Source: Glandiceps talaboti
Lineage: Eukaryota > Hemichordata > Enteropneusta > Spengelidae
Assembly: GCF_964340395.1 (NCBI RefSeq)
Contig: NC_135562.1
Location: 11,225,134 to 11,287,133 of the forward strand
Direction: 5' to 3'
Length of the DNA stretch: 62,000 nucleotides
Numbering within the stretch: position 1 is the first letter of the stretch; every line of letters starts with the position of its first letter. Under the pieces are notes generated by a model. It searched no databases. It saw nothing but the letters and a program-made list of their open reading frames with translations, and was not told the origin of the DNA. Below are positions 10,670-23,689 of the stretch, one piece after another. The position numbers and the translations under genes were made by a program.

Positions 10670-12130
10670 TCAAGTTCAGAATTTATGGCTGATGATAACA
10701 AAGATAGGAGAATTGATTAATCTAAACAGTTGGGGGTCCATGTTTTACAGATGATAGATAGACACAATATTGATTATTTTAGGTTTTTGTAAGATCTGAA
10801 GTACCATTGAAAGACAGTTGGTCTATCCTTGAAGGGCGGCAGTTCAATACCTGAAATTTATATATGGAATTTATTGACCTAAAAAGTCAGGGTAAAGATC
10901 TCGAAAGTAATTGCCAGGCAAGACGTTGATTCTTTTGGGGTTATGTGCCATTGAAGGGTGACAGTTAAATTTTTAAGATTTATATATCGACTTGAATTTT
11001 AATTTGACTTGATAATTTGAGAAGTCAGTACCTAAATCTCAAAGATGATAAACAAACAAGATTTTGATTAATTTGTGTTTGTGTAAGTTTACAGGAGAAA
11101 TGAAGATACCTTGGTGTTTCACTCATGAGACGTGTTGTCTACCCACACAAAGAGAGACAATTTCAAATGCAAAATAAACAATTCTAGAGGTGGCATGCAC
11201 AGTAAGAATGTATATTAGGAGTGAAGTTACCATGTTGATTTTCAGTTTTGAAAGTAAACAATTGAAGACATTAAAATCATCAAGTCCATATTGAATGTTC
11301 TACTGTAAAAAAATGCCAATGCTTTATCACTTTTCAATGTGATTGGGTAAAAGATCCTGCTGTATGTGTTGTGTCTCTGTATTTGTTAGTCTTGAGTCAA
11401 AATGTGTCTAACTTTATGGGAAAACATATCCCATGAGTGAAACACCAGAGCAACTTCAGTTCTCCTGTAAGACCTGATGTAAACCTAGAAGGGCAGTGAG
11501 TGTATCATTGACGAGTGGATGGTTCAATACCTGAAATTCATATATGGAATTGATTAATATACAAAGTCAGGGTCCACTTCTCAAAGATGACTGACACGCA
11601 AAATATTGATTCATTTTGAGTTTGTAATTCAAAGACAATGTATTGATGAAGGATGGGTCAATACGTGAACTTAATGGAATTGCGCTAAAAAGTCATGGTA
11701 AACATCTCAAAGATGATAGACAGGCGTGAGATTGATTCCAGTAGGTCTTTAGTTTTAATGGCAATGCCTTGGTGAAAGGCAGAATATTACTTGAAATTTA
11801 AAGACACATCATATTGATGAAAATTAATGGTTATTACCTGAAATTCGAGACTATGTATCAATGAATGGCAGATTAATATCTGGATAACATATTGATGAAG
11901 GCAGATTAATATCTGAATAACATATTGATGAAGGGCAGATGTTATCTATCTAAAGACATAGGATGTAGATGAAATTTGGTTTGAGATTTGAAATTTGATA
12001 CCGACAGAGACCTTAAATTTACGCGAAATTTAAGACAATATATTGATGAAGGGTAGGCTAATACCTGAGCATCGTATTGATGAAAGATGGTTTGATATAT
12101 GATATTTGATTAAGACAGAAGGTTTGAGTT
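10670..12130. repeat. Degenerate tandem array with ~150-bp units, split by a MITE
   Basis: Recurring blocks are TTCAATACCTGAAATT, TATATGGAATT, AAAAGTCAGGGT, CTCAAAGATGATAGA and TATTGATGAAGG. Later units shrink to ~40-60 bp around TTGATGAAGGCAGATTAATA. The MITE at 11089-11470 interrupts one unit. Confidence 0.7.
11089..11470. mobile_element. MITE with ~40-bp TIRs (TTACAGGAGAA...)
   Basis: The left end TTACAGGAGAAATGAAG...CTTGGTGTTTCACTCATGAG is mirrored by the right end CTCATGAG-type TGAGTGAAACACCAGAG...TTCTCCTGTAA. It sits in a degenerate tandem unit. Comparison with the uninterrupted unit near 10785 (TTTTTGTAAGATCTGAAG) suggests a TAAG-like duplicated target. About 380 bp, no coding. Confidence 0.8.
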
Positions 12131-12352
12131 CAAGCCGAAGGTCAGTTCATGATAAAGTTTGTAAACCAGAGAATGAATTGTTCGATATATCGTGATTACA
12201 CTAGACCCTTGACTATGATGAATGATTGTATGTTTGGTTAGATGTGATTTATAGCCGTGAAAAGAATCATATGCTGCTATTAATTGTTATTGATCTCGAC
12301 TACAATCTGTTAACAATATGTAACCTGTCATCTTTCTATCTCATATACTATG

Positions 12353-12540
12353 ACAGAACCCCCATGACGCATGAGTGCTAGTGTGGCGTACTCGGGGTAT
12401 TTACACTCATGCTTGCAGTGTTTCCTGCGCCCGTACTTTCACGAGCGTAGTGAGTGAAAGTGCAGCAGAAAACACTGCAAGCACAAGTACAAATACCCCT
12501 GAGTACCCACAGGGGAACTCTCATGGCATGGGGTTCTGTT
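12353..12540. mobile_element. Fold-back MITE, ~188 bp
   Basis: The left end ACAGAACCCCCATGACGCATGAG mirrors the right end CTCATGGCATGGGGTTCTGT. Inner blocks GGGGTATTT, GCTTGCAGTGTTT and ACTTTCAC are mirrored as AAATACCCC, AAACACTGCAAGC and GTGAAAGT around a centre near 12445. Frames across it are artefacts. Confidence 0.85.
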
Positions 12541-13370
12541 ATTATTACATATGTTTATCTAAAATGGCAAATTTCCATAAAAATCATAAATATCGTACAG
12601 AGCGATCACGTGATAGTGTCTTTGTTTGCATATATCATTTGCATGCAGGTATGCAAAATAATGTTTTCGGTATTGCACTGCAGTGAAAATACAACTAGTA
12701 TGCTCGTGCACCAGTGCAAGTAATCTCTGTTACATATGTAATAATATGTCACATCAATGGTGATTCTGTCGTCTTTCTATCTCACATACTGCATCATGTC
12801 AACAGTGACGTTTCCAAAATAGGTTTGTGTTTGACGGGGACATGATGATTTCTTACACAATAGCTGATCATGTTTGAGCTTCTATTGGACATGTGGATCA
12901 AAACAAATTGGATTCTGTTCTGCAAGGAGGTTTTGTATTTGATAAGGTCAAGTTGATTTCTTTCACAATAGCTCCTGTTCACTCAGTATCGGTTAGCTTA
13001 TAACTTTGGCCCTGATGGGTTTTGACGTTGAATAAACATAGGATAGAATTGTTATACCAGCTAGTTCACCTCCATGTGACTGGTTGTATCATATTTCTGC
13101 TTATGAAGAAACATAATATCAGTTAATATCCTGTTAATATCATAATAACCTTATGTGTCAACAAGGCGTTTGTTTTGATATCAAACACAAGCCATGTTGT
13201 AGGTATATGAACAGAAAATAAGGAATTTATAGTTATACCTTGATGGTTCCATATAATGACAGTGTGCATCTACATCATTGGTTCTGTGGGCTTGAAATAA
13301 GAGTTCAAACATTGCAAAATACTCATGACATTCAGCTTTGTCATTCATCATAGGCTTGCAGTTGGAATCT

Positions 13371-13581
13371 TATGGAGGAAGATTGTTTTCTTCTGCTGCG
13401 CCTCGTCTGTGGAATGAACTATCAATTGAAATTCGCGAACAAGTTACAATTAGCACATTTAAAAAACACTTAAAGACTTACCTGTTTTCTAAAACATTTT
13501 GACTGTACAGTGCCTTTGAACTCTTGTCATAGTGGAATTGGCGCTATATAAATTGCATCGATTGATTGATTGATTGATTGC
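13371..13581 (+). mobile_element. LINE 3' end (L2/CR1-like) with (TTGA)n tail
   Basis: 13371-13502 translates to YGGRLFSSAAPRLWNELSIE then REQVTISTFKKHLKTYLFSK and a stop. The A-P-R-L-W-N-x-L...F-K-x-x-L-K-x-Y-L-F pattern is the C-terminus of L2/CR1/jockey-type ORF2. A short 3' UTR with GGCGCTATATAAAT and (ATTG)n follows. 5'-truncated, as usual for LINEs. Confidence 0.85.
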
Positions 13582-13582
13582 A

Positions 13583-13735
13583 GTGACAAGGCCCCTTATG
13601 TCACTCCTCATCTTTGAGTCATAGTGACAAGACCCCTTATGTCCCTCGTCATCTTTGACTCATAGTGACAAGGACCCTTAGGTCACTCCTCATCTTTACT
13701 CATAGTGACAAGACCCCTTTATGTCACTCTTACTT
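13583..13735. repeat. ~46-bp tandem repeat, 3-4 units
   Basis: CATAGTGACAAGACCCCTTATGTCACTCCTCATCTTTGA-type units follow directly on the LINE tail. Confidence 0.85.
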
Positions 13736-14217
13736 TCAGTGGCTTAGCAAAGGAAAAACATCAGGGAATAAAATCTGTCTAAGCTCTAGTCACCTAAGGG
13801 GTTTTGATAACTTTGTTATAGTTTAAAAATAGGTTTTTCGTGGCATATGTTCACTTCTGTCAGTTTCCCAAATAATAGTGTCGTTCCTGCCATGGATTTC
13901 ACATCTCTGTCTAACAGAAGACAAATAAAAGCAACCTGATGTAATACACAAAATGAGTTCAACTGAAAGCAAATTAAAGGAATCCTATCAATTTCAGCTA
14001 CTCTATGCCTGGTTTTCATTTGAACAAAAGGAGGAGCACGCTTTCAGTTAATCATGTCATAGCATAATACAACATATCATTGGATGTGACATTCTTTCAT
14101 TACCCCAATATTTTCAAAATACGGAGTTGCAGGATGGAATTTCATTAATTCATTCATTGCCTATTAGTAATCCAGTAGTTACGTTGTCGACCCTGGATTC
14201 ACAAAATATCAGTCCAT

Positions 14218-14426
14218 AGTGTAAACCTGCATATTTTCACGACTAGAAAATTTTGCGATTTTACAGTCTTCATGTAGTTCACAAAGATTAATTTTCACTA
14301 ATAACCATACTGGTATATTGCATTATGCAGAAATATATATTTTTGCTACTACTTATTTTCGCGTTTTTGTTTTGTAGCGAAATTAGCGAAAATAAATCTT
14401 ACGTGAACATTTCCAGGTTTACAGTA
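14218..14426. mobile_element. MITE-like inverted repeat (AGTGTAAACCTG ... CAGGTTTACAGTA)
   Basis: The left end AGTGTAAACCTGCATATTTTCAC mirrors the right end GTGAACATTTCCAGGTTTACAGT. Inner AAAATTTTGCGA and TTTTCGC/GCGAAAAT blocks continue the imperfect symmetry. About 209 bp, non-coding. Confidence 0.65.
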
Positions 14427-14989
14427 TTTTGCAAAGAGGTTTGCATTTGAAGAGAAAATAGATGCATTCCTGTCAAGAAATGTCTTGTCAACCTTACTAC
14501 TGAAATCACCCATATGTTTTCCAGCACAACTTGCCTTTGATAAAACTAAATAAATGCATTCCTCTCACACAAAGGTGCCTTGTTCAACTTGCGGCTTGAC
14601 AAGAAATCACCCGTATGCTTTCCAGCAAGGCTTGGCTTTGATAACAGCGGGTTAACCCAGTGTGTCAGCCAATTTCAATCCTATGTATTGATCAGCTACA
14701 TTGGGCTGAAGAAGACGGTGAAAAGGTTTCTAATAGTGCGTGAGTTTGTGACCCTGTCAATAGTGATACACAGGAAGCACTGTAATGTGTATAATTGACA
14801 GAACTGACAACACAGCAATGATAAATTGGAAAGCCATAGTAATTGGAAGTTTCAATGAAGCAGAAAAGGAGTCGGTGTGCTAGCACACACAATAGCATGT
14901 ATACTGACACTGACATTTCTATTAATAGTGTAGTGTCAGCTAAATCAATATGACTTGGGGTGTTTGTATCAATATGACACTGACAGTTG

Positions 14990-15625
14990 CATCAATACAA
15001 CAATGTATACACATTAATACGACAGTGTAAATAGATTCATCCGACAATATATACGCATCAATGCAATAATGTATATACTTCAATACAACAATGTATATGC
15101 ATCAATGCGGCAATATATACGCACTATTAAAGACAACAGTGTATACACGTCATTGCGACAATGTATACACAATACGACAGTGCATACACATCAGTACAAC
15201 AATGTATACGCATCAATGCAATAATGCATACGTGTCAATGCGACAATGTATACACATTAATGCGACAATGTATACACATTAATGCGACAATGTATACACA
15301 TCAATGCGACAATGCATACGCATCAATGCAACAATGCATACACATCAATGCGACAATGCATACGCATCAATGCGACAATGCATACGCATCAATGCGACAA
15401 TGTATACACATCAATGCAACAATGTATACGCATCAATGCAACAATGCATACGCATCAATGCGACAATGTATACACATTAATGCGACAATGTATACACATT
15501 AATGCAACAATGCATACGCATCAATGCAACAATGCATACGCATCAATGCGACAATGCATACGCATCAATGCGACAATGCATATGCATCAATGCGACAATG
15601 TATACACATTAATATGACAATGTGT
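14990..15625. repeat. 22-bp minisatellite, ~28 units
   Basis: The unit CATACGCATCAATGCGACAATG has CATACACATTAATG-type variants. Since 22 = 1 mod 3, each frame cycles through all phases; the absence of stops gives three overlapping spurious frames. The edges are degenerate. Confidence 0.93.
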
Positions 15626-15796
15626 ATATATATATTGGTACGATAATGTTGGCCACATCAATATGACCGTTATATCAACACAACACAACACTGACATTCA
15701 TATTGATGCAATAATGTCTGCTAGATCAACAGAACGCTCTTCGTATTACTGACAATCATATCAATGCAATAATATCAATGTGTTCATTATTTGCAT

Positions 15797-15880
15797 AGAT
15801 CAATCAATCAATCAATCAATCAAGACTATTTATAAAGCACCTGAATCTAATACACAGTAATGTTCAAAGGCGTTGAATGA
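15797..15880 (-). mobile_element. LINE 3' tail fragment, minus strand
   Basis: (ATCA)n followed by TTTATAAAGCACCTGAAT and TGTTCAAAGGCG is the reverse complement of the 3' end seen at 13510-13580 (GCCTTTGAAC...GCTATATAAAT-(TTGA)n). Only the tail remains. Confidence 0.65.
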
Positions 15881-16769
15881 TTAAAATCAGTAAGGTTGAC
15901 TAAAACGCCCTTATGTGAAAAAGTGTAGTATGGTAGCGACTGGTAGTGTCATGAATATGTAGTTAATACCTGACTCACCGATACTGACAGTTTCAGTCAC
16001 ACTACTTACTGTTTTTGTCAGTTACATTACAATGTCACAACCTCTTTATCAGAGATGCCACGACGCTAAATATTGATGTGACACTACACACTATGTTACT
16101 CCAAACGTCCTTGTATTTAACTTCCTGGAAAAACAAAGGTAACTGACCCGATGAATTCTGAAGGACGTACATTGTTCTTGGGTTTCTCTGACATACTTGC
16201 GATCGACATAAAACGTGAACAAATCTGTCTTGAGGTTCATCTTTAATGATATCATCACAAAATAATATTCTAAATGTATTTCAACGACTGATTCATTCTG
16301 AATGTCATTAAAATGAACCCGTAGGACTCAGATAGCTAGAAGTGGAAACGGTATTTTGAGGAGAAAGGGCTCTCCTAGACCGCGTATTGTTGATAATTAT
16401 CAAGCAAAGTAGTAGTTGGCTTGGACAGCCGAAGATAGCTCTTCTAATGCAGTGTATACATTACGCCAGATGATTAGCCCCTAAAGCACTTACTCGTGAT
16501 ATGCTGTGTGTGTATGGTGCATTATTTCCATTCATCGAAGTCATTTCTTAAGAATAGTATTCAGAAAGTACTAATTAATTACCAGCATCAAGTCGTGTTC
16601 CAATGCACAGTCATCAGGGTAGTCTTGTCAAAAGTCTACTGTGATAGCTAGAGTACTGATAAATATATCTAGACTTAATAAGTAAAGGCATTCTGAGAGT
16701 CGACGTACACAACTAAATCAAATCTGAATAGTGGTGTCTAATGGCGCCAGAAAGTCATGTCATTTTAGT

Positions 16770-17215
16770 CCATAAAACATCATACGTTGTGATGTTTAAA
16801 TAAGTGTCTAAAACATTGCAGTTTACTGTTTTAAATCTGTGCATAAAACATCTCAACAGTTATGTTTTTAATCTGTGTGTTTAATATTGCACCCTTTGCC
16901 TTTTTTAAACCTTGTGCAAAACATCGCACCATTTACATTTTTAATCTGTGTGTAAAACATCACACCATTTACTACTATCCATATAGGTAACATCGCATCA
17001 TTATCTGTTTTAGATTCATATGTAAAGCATTTTTGACTTATATTTTCTAAATCATTGTTATTGTTTTAATTCATAATACATCATACTGTGTACTGTGTTC
17101 TATATAAAACATCATTGCATTTACTGTTTTGTTCATCAAATATAGTCTTGTTTACTGTTTGAGATCCTTACGTAAAATATCGTATCATTTACTGTTTTAA
17201 ATTCACATACACTTT
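16770..17215. repeat. Degenerate ~43-bp tandem repeat
   Basis: TAAAACATCACACCATTTACTGTTTTAAATCTGTG-type units recur about ten times with strong divergence. Confidence 0.7.
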
Positions 17216-17859
17216 ACTTATCGTACCAGATCAAACATGAAAGGTGTTACTGATTCCTCGATTAAAATGCATCGGTTTCAACCACCCTGGTTTAACAAGT
17301 TTTAATAGTCATTGCTACTGTGATCCTAGGAGAGCGTAGTAATTTGCTCACAGACTAAGGAGAAATGACAGTAATTTGGCACAGTTTAATTTCCATGCAT
17401 GGCTTCCCACTCGTTATTTATTCATACATGTTGTTTTTAACCTAATTAAATCTTGGAAAGTACCACACTACATCTTTTCATTTAGACATTTAAAAAGAAA
17501 TTCTACCTGTTACTGTATTATTTGGTGACTTAAATTTGTATCCATTAAACTCAAAGAATGGTACAAGAATTCAGTGGTTGTCATGAATAGCATGATTTTC
17601 AATTCCAGCGATGTCACCGTTCTACAAAAAAGAAAAGATGCATGAATAATTTCCTAACTGGCTGTACTTTTTATGAGCACATGATGAAGCTATGAGGCAA
17701 TACTTGTATTGTGCAGACTCTAGAGATTTCTACTTAATATACGTATTCAGGGTTGCCTCACTTGAATGCTGATCAATGTTGAGTTTATTCAACAATGCCG
17801 GTCCAAGCTTTGTTATCCCCTGACTTTTACAGTCACCTTATATCACAATCAACTTGTAT

Positions 17860-18035
17860 CACAATCATTGTTACTCTCATTACATATGCAAACTTTACTC
17901 ATTACATATGCAAACTTTACTCATTACATATGCATGATCTGTAACATTAGGCTTTGATATAACAGTTGGAAATGATTTTGAAAATGCCTTATTTTAATAT
18001 GCATATTGTTTTATTTGATTAGTGATTTTACTAAA
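17860..18035. repeat. Duplicated segment, copy 1, with 22-bp subrepeats
   Basis: TTACTCATTACATATGCAAACT subrepeats are followed by GCATGATCTGTAAC, ATTAGGCTTTGATAT and GATTAGTGATTT. The same order recurs at 18487-18705. Confidence 0.8.
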
Positions 18036-18486
18036 AAAACAGGGTTAATTCAATATATTGTATCTGACCTATATGTTAAAAATGCAAATTACCTAATTAA
18101 ATATACATAATACATAGATGTTTGATCTTGATGCTCAACAATAAGTAGCAAAGGTTCTAAAGGCAAGTTACATGAATCCACCACAATTGCTTGAGTTTTA
18201 AAACATGGTAACATGCAAATCAGCTATGTATGCTTTACCTGTCAAACTTTGATGTTAATGCATAACAAAAAGTACCAGTGGCTTGACCTAAGCTATTTTG
18301 AAAGTCATTTGAGTTAGCCAAAAATGTTTCAGTAATTGGTCTCCCTGTATTAATATGCAAATTACCTAATTAAGTAAGCGTAGTTCATAAACTTAACATT
18401 TTAAATCCTATTCATTAAATTCTGATAAGTTGGATTTAAAAAAAAGTGTAATATTAGAAATTAAGTTTTTCTCTTGATTGATATGC

Positions 18487-18705
18487 ATTGTTACTCTCAT
18501 TACATGTGCAATCTTTACTCATTAATATGTAATCTTTACTCATTAATATGCAGTCTTTATTCATTACATATGCAATCTTTACTTATTACATATGCATGAT
18601 CTGTAATACTGCCATTAGGCTTTAATATCACAGTTGATCAATTGTAAATGATTTAGAAATTGCCCCATTTTAGTGTGCATATTTTGTAATTTGATTAGTG
18701 ATTGA
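18487..18705. repeat. Duplicated segment, copy 2, with 22-bp subrepeats
   Basis: Shares the block order of 17860-18035, with more and more diverged CTTTACTCATTA(CA)TATGCA subrepeats. Confidence 0.8.
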
Positions 18706-21700
18706 ACTAGAGAAATGCAATTCACTTTAGTCACTTCATTTCTTGTCAGTGTTAAACTTGTGTCACAAATTGTGGTTGCTTTGGGAGAAACAGATCACAT
18801 GACTCAATCTTACATGAATATGCAAATTTGTTCAATTCTACCCAATGAGAAGCCATAAATGTGAAATGTTTCATCTGGGAAGTTTCTGATAATGCAATGA
18901 ATGCAATGAATGTATGCCCTGCATGAACTATGTCAAGCATGTAGCACTAGTAATGCATAATGCATCCTGGTGTCTGAAAACCGTTTTAGCTGATGGCGAC
19001 GAGGGAAATTTTTTTTACAAATTACTCGGGAGATCATTTTGAATGGTCTAGATGAAATGCAAGAATTGAATTGAACAGATTGTAAATGAACTGCTTCCTC
19101 TTTCTTTACCCATGCATATTGTGACATTAAAAAATACGTGGAATCTATGGAAAGGAAAAAATCATGGAAGCTGTCATTTTTACAGGGTTACAAGGTCTTG
19201 ACATTTTCATTAGTAGCTTACTTGTCAACTGACTGTCAACATGTCTATTAGATAAGTCAGATTCTGTTTGATGTTAAAGAGTTAATGTCAACATTATAGA
19301 CAACTTACACACCTGTGCCAAGACATCTTAAGTAAAGAAAATTGTGAATCAAAACCAGTGATAACAAAATCATTTTTATAACTAAACTCATAATAATGTT
19401 AGTTTGACAGTGTCAACATTTTAGTCTTTGTGACATGACTCAGAACATTGAAGAAGAAGAAAAATAAACTGCTTGAAAACATCTGAACTGGGAAACTTTG
19501 TAATAGAAATCATAGATTTTTTTGTATGGTTGCTGTGGTGATTTGATGGTAGCTATGGTGATGTCAAATGAGTTTATACAGAGTATTGTAGGAATTGCTT
19601 TGAGTTGTCAACTTCATTTGATTGACTGTCAACTGACAAAAAAACACTGCGTTAGAATAATATGAAGGCAGTAGTTCTGTTCACCCTGTTCTCATGCGAC
19701 GGAAAGAAATCCAATCGTTTAGATTAATGTATTCGTATGGAATTCACTTTTGACTGATTATCAACTTCCCAGACTTCAGTCTTACGTGATTATATTAGAA
19801 GTGGTCTAATCAAACTTGGTGCGGAACAAACGTATGATAAAGAAAACAGTTTTATGTTTTGCGTCACTCGTACGTGTGAAATTCATCATCGATATGATTA
19901 TACAACTGCCAAGATCTATAGGCTGTGTAATAATAGCAGGAACAATTTTGTCAACTTTAATATTTATATAACTCTGTTTTTATATTAATATGTCATAGAT
20001 ATGTCATCTACTGATTACTAAACGTGATTAGCTGTCCTTCATTCTGATATTTGATATCGGTGGTGTAAATATATGGCAGTTATATAGTTACGCTGTCCTG
20101 TTGTCTTCAGTCCAGTTATCAGATAGGGCACAGTAAATTTATGAGTGTAAGTCACTCATGTGTCTTGATGGTAGATAAAGAAATTGCACTGGTGGCAGGT
20201 GGTAGCATTTCAAAATGGTGGGTAATCCCAAAAGCTGAGAGATTAGGGTTCTAATTGTGAGAGAAAAGTAGTCTTCAAATGCGTTTAACAACTGATTAAA
20301 ACAGTCTTTTAAGTATTCTCTGATGATTATCCTGTAGTTTTAACTACACAATAAAGTCAGCAGCGCGCTAGACCCCGCTAAATGCCTAATCCCGACCCCT
20401 CTTTTTCCTTTTTTCCAATTTCCTTTTGCTAGCTTATCGCTTCATTTCCTTGCTACCTCCCTCGTCTTTCATCCAAGTCAGGATATGATCAAATCGGCAT
20501 AGATTGACTAGATCTGTGTCCATACCATCTACTACTAATCCCTGTTTGAAAAAGCACCCTGGCTGTCAAAGAATGCAAAATCCCCTATTTCAGTCTTACT
20601 GAATATCGCATAAATTAATGTCACGATAGTCGCTGGAATCATTAGTCCATTGCCATGGTAGTTAATAACTTTAAGCTGATTAAGAGATCTTTTCATTCCT
20701 TTGCTAAAGCGATTTCTATTCAAAATCCATTCTTCAAACTTATAACTGATTTCCTTACGATTTAAATATATGACTTCGTCCATTCAGAATTGATGAATTA
20801 TATATGCGTATAGCATGTGTGCCCACTTGAAATATCATCGTCACTGACCGCCAAGATATGCCATTAAACTTTAGTCATAACTAACTCGATAGTGGTAAAT
20901 GGTAGGAATTCATCATCTTTATCCTCTTCAAATTGATAAATTGTCTTTGCTGTGTTTTGAACGATAACCAAGTGATGCGTCAGTATACGGTAACTTAAGT
21001 GTTACTTCTCTCCTGATGAAAATACATTACTTGTTCGTTTTGTAAATTGATAACCGAGATGGCTCTGATGAATCGTTAGATTAGGTTTGTGCATGACACA
21101 TTCAACTGAATCTTGTTCATTTCAGGTTGACAAAAAATCACCTGATAGTTTTCTATAAAGCAGATTCTGTGTTTTTATGTTCAGAATTTATGAATCATCA
21201 TGGAATTGATGGATAATCTTAGTATTTATGTCGTAGATGGATGTTGTGGCATCACATCTCTGATCTAGCTATCTGACTCGTACTTTTTTAGTACTCCTTC
21301 AAATCAGTCAGAGATTAGCGTAACTGTTACAGTATATTTCTCATTATAACACCTCAGAAATGATAGATCAGTCAGCCTGGAAAAAAATGAGAGTGTGTGT
21401 GTCTGTACATGTTGGTAGTAGATGAGCACGAAAGAAGCTTGAATTTATTTTGCGCCTGAGCAGGCTCTTTTCACAAAATTGAATTGAACATACTTTCAAT
21501 TTACAATGGTCTGGATTCTGTAGAAACGACAATTAAAGTCCGACATATACTATGTAAAGAACCACTTGATTGATATTATGGGGTGTGAAATTTCAGGGCT
21601 GAACAATAATTTTCACCAATATATATGCATATGGCATCACCACCTATAGTTTATTTGGATTTTTTGGGTGGCTGGTCAATTTTTAAAAAAACATTGCATC

Positions 21701-23689
21701 AGAATTAAGATATATATATCAGTGAGGAACATTTAAATAGATAGGGCCTCGATTACCTCATGCTTCTCGGCTCTACATTGAATGATTGCAAGGTCAGCAT
21801 GCATAGAAAAAGTTGATTAAAATCAAGCAGCAAAATGTAATTCACTCACAAAAAAACAAAAATTGATGTAAAATGACGTTGTTATTATTACTTGTTCTTA
21901 TTTTTGGTGGCTTTTATTAAAACTGTCAAAAGCATTGATTTTTGATGGATGAGTATGATTGTAGTGAATGTCGGCTTCACAGCAGAGGTGTTAATCGAGC
22001 TAAATGTGATTAAGTCTACAAGTCAAAGTATCGTTCAGTTTACCAGGCATAGCTCTTATCTCATTCGAATGCACTTTCTCTTTCTCTCTCTTAATAACAC
22101 ACCACATATTAACTGTCGTAGATCTATTTAAAATTCAATGATTTAGTATTGACTGTGATACTCGCAAGTTAACATGTGCAAATTAACCTACTATATGTAT
22201 TAATGCTAATGACTGCGGCTTACTTCAACGGTTCCCCAGTGGTGTGGGATCGTCTCAATGTTATAGCCCATTAGCACTTGATATAAAAATCACTCAGAGT
22301 AAAAAGTGATAAACTGTGGCCTTATTGTCTCTATGTTGTGTGTGTACCGGTAGTTGATTCCACACTGTCCGGTTCTTCTCCCAAGTGTGCACTTTGAAAC
22401 TTTCTTGGTAATTTCGCCAATTGATGTCAAACACTGGGAGTTAAGTATGTTGTGTATGCCATGATATTAGCGGTATTTACCTGTGATGTTACAGGGTCAG
22501 TTAGGCACAGATAATATGTAGGTTTTCTACATTGTTCCATTATTGTGCGGATTAGTCGATACATCATGGGATTAATTCTCATCTAATATGCTCTTTCACT
22601 GAACCGTCACTTGCAGGATTAACGAGTCCTAAAGACCTCTGTTCGCTTTTTAACATTCCGTTCTTCTCAATCCTGTAAGCTTATGAGTGGAAACTTTGAA
22701 GTAGTAGCCAGTGGTGTGCAATACACTAAGGAGTTTTGAAAACCACGGCTGTGCAATAGTACTTTCTTTAGAGCCTAATCTGGTATCTTTTCCCTGGAAA
22801 GTACTAACTTCTTCTCGGAATCATAAATTAAACTTTAGAAAGTGAACGATGATGACGCAGCGGATAGCAGTAAGATCTCTTGGCACCTGGAAGTCTACAG
22901 TTCCGCTAGTTTGATTAAAAACTGAAAAATGCTAGATTTTGATTTTTACAAAGAAGTTTTATTCAACCTTTGCATCCAAACCACATCATCTACTGCAAGG
23001 TGAATTCAAACAACTTATGAAATATTTCTAAACTGATTGAGTCAGTCAACTTTGTGTTCGTAATTATCAGAAAAGTGAACTTAGATGATATTAATACATG
23101 GAATTTCTGAAGTACTTAGGTAACCTACAATGAATTAAGATAGTTGGGTTATTACTCTTTGCTAAGACCACAATACAACAGACGCGTAGACGCCATCACA
23201 ATGCTGAGATGCCGTCACATAGTGTAGAGCAAAATTGAAAAAAAAAAAATCATAGAGCAAATTCTTTAGTACAGGTTTTCAGACAAATAGCTAAACAGAA
23301 ATCAGTTGCTATACGTTTCGTGACTTAAAATCATTCATCAAAATCGAGAAATAATTTTTTTTTTATGTGGGTATTCAGATTTTCACAATAACACTTCTTT
23401 CAGTAACTCAGTATTGAACATAGAAATTTCATGTTTGTGCTGTTTTTTTGCAAATGTTTGGGAACGCTGGTTTCAAAGGAGGGGAAATCTGGTAAAATTT
23501 ATTTCCATACCTTGTCTAATAATTTTAATGAGGGACCATAGTAAAAAAAACAACTTTGGAACGCAGGTAGATTTTACCTGTCAGTTCCAGTGTAAGACTA
23601 TGGTAGATGAGTGTAAAAACTTTGTTAACATTTTAACTAGTCTGTTTGACTGTTGTTTTGTTGTGAACTGCACCCTTTCTTATTGTTAA

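Noticed and set aside
12375-12686. 103-aa open frame starting in 12.4 kb
   Set aside because: Its first half is fold-back MITE sequence and the rest has no recognisable domain.
23414-23689. 91-aa frame at 23.4-23.7 kb as a possible upstream exon
   Set aside because: It lacks LG-type motifs, and no paired splice sites of the required phase were evident.
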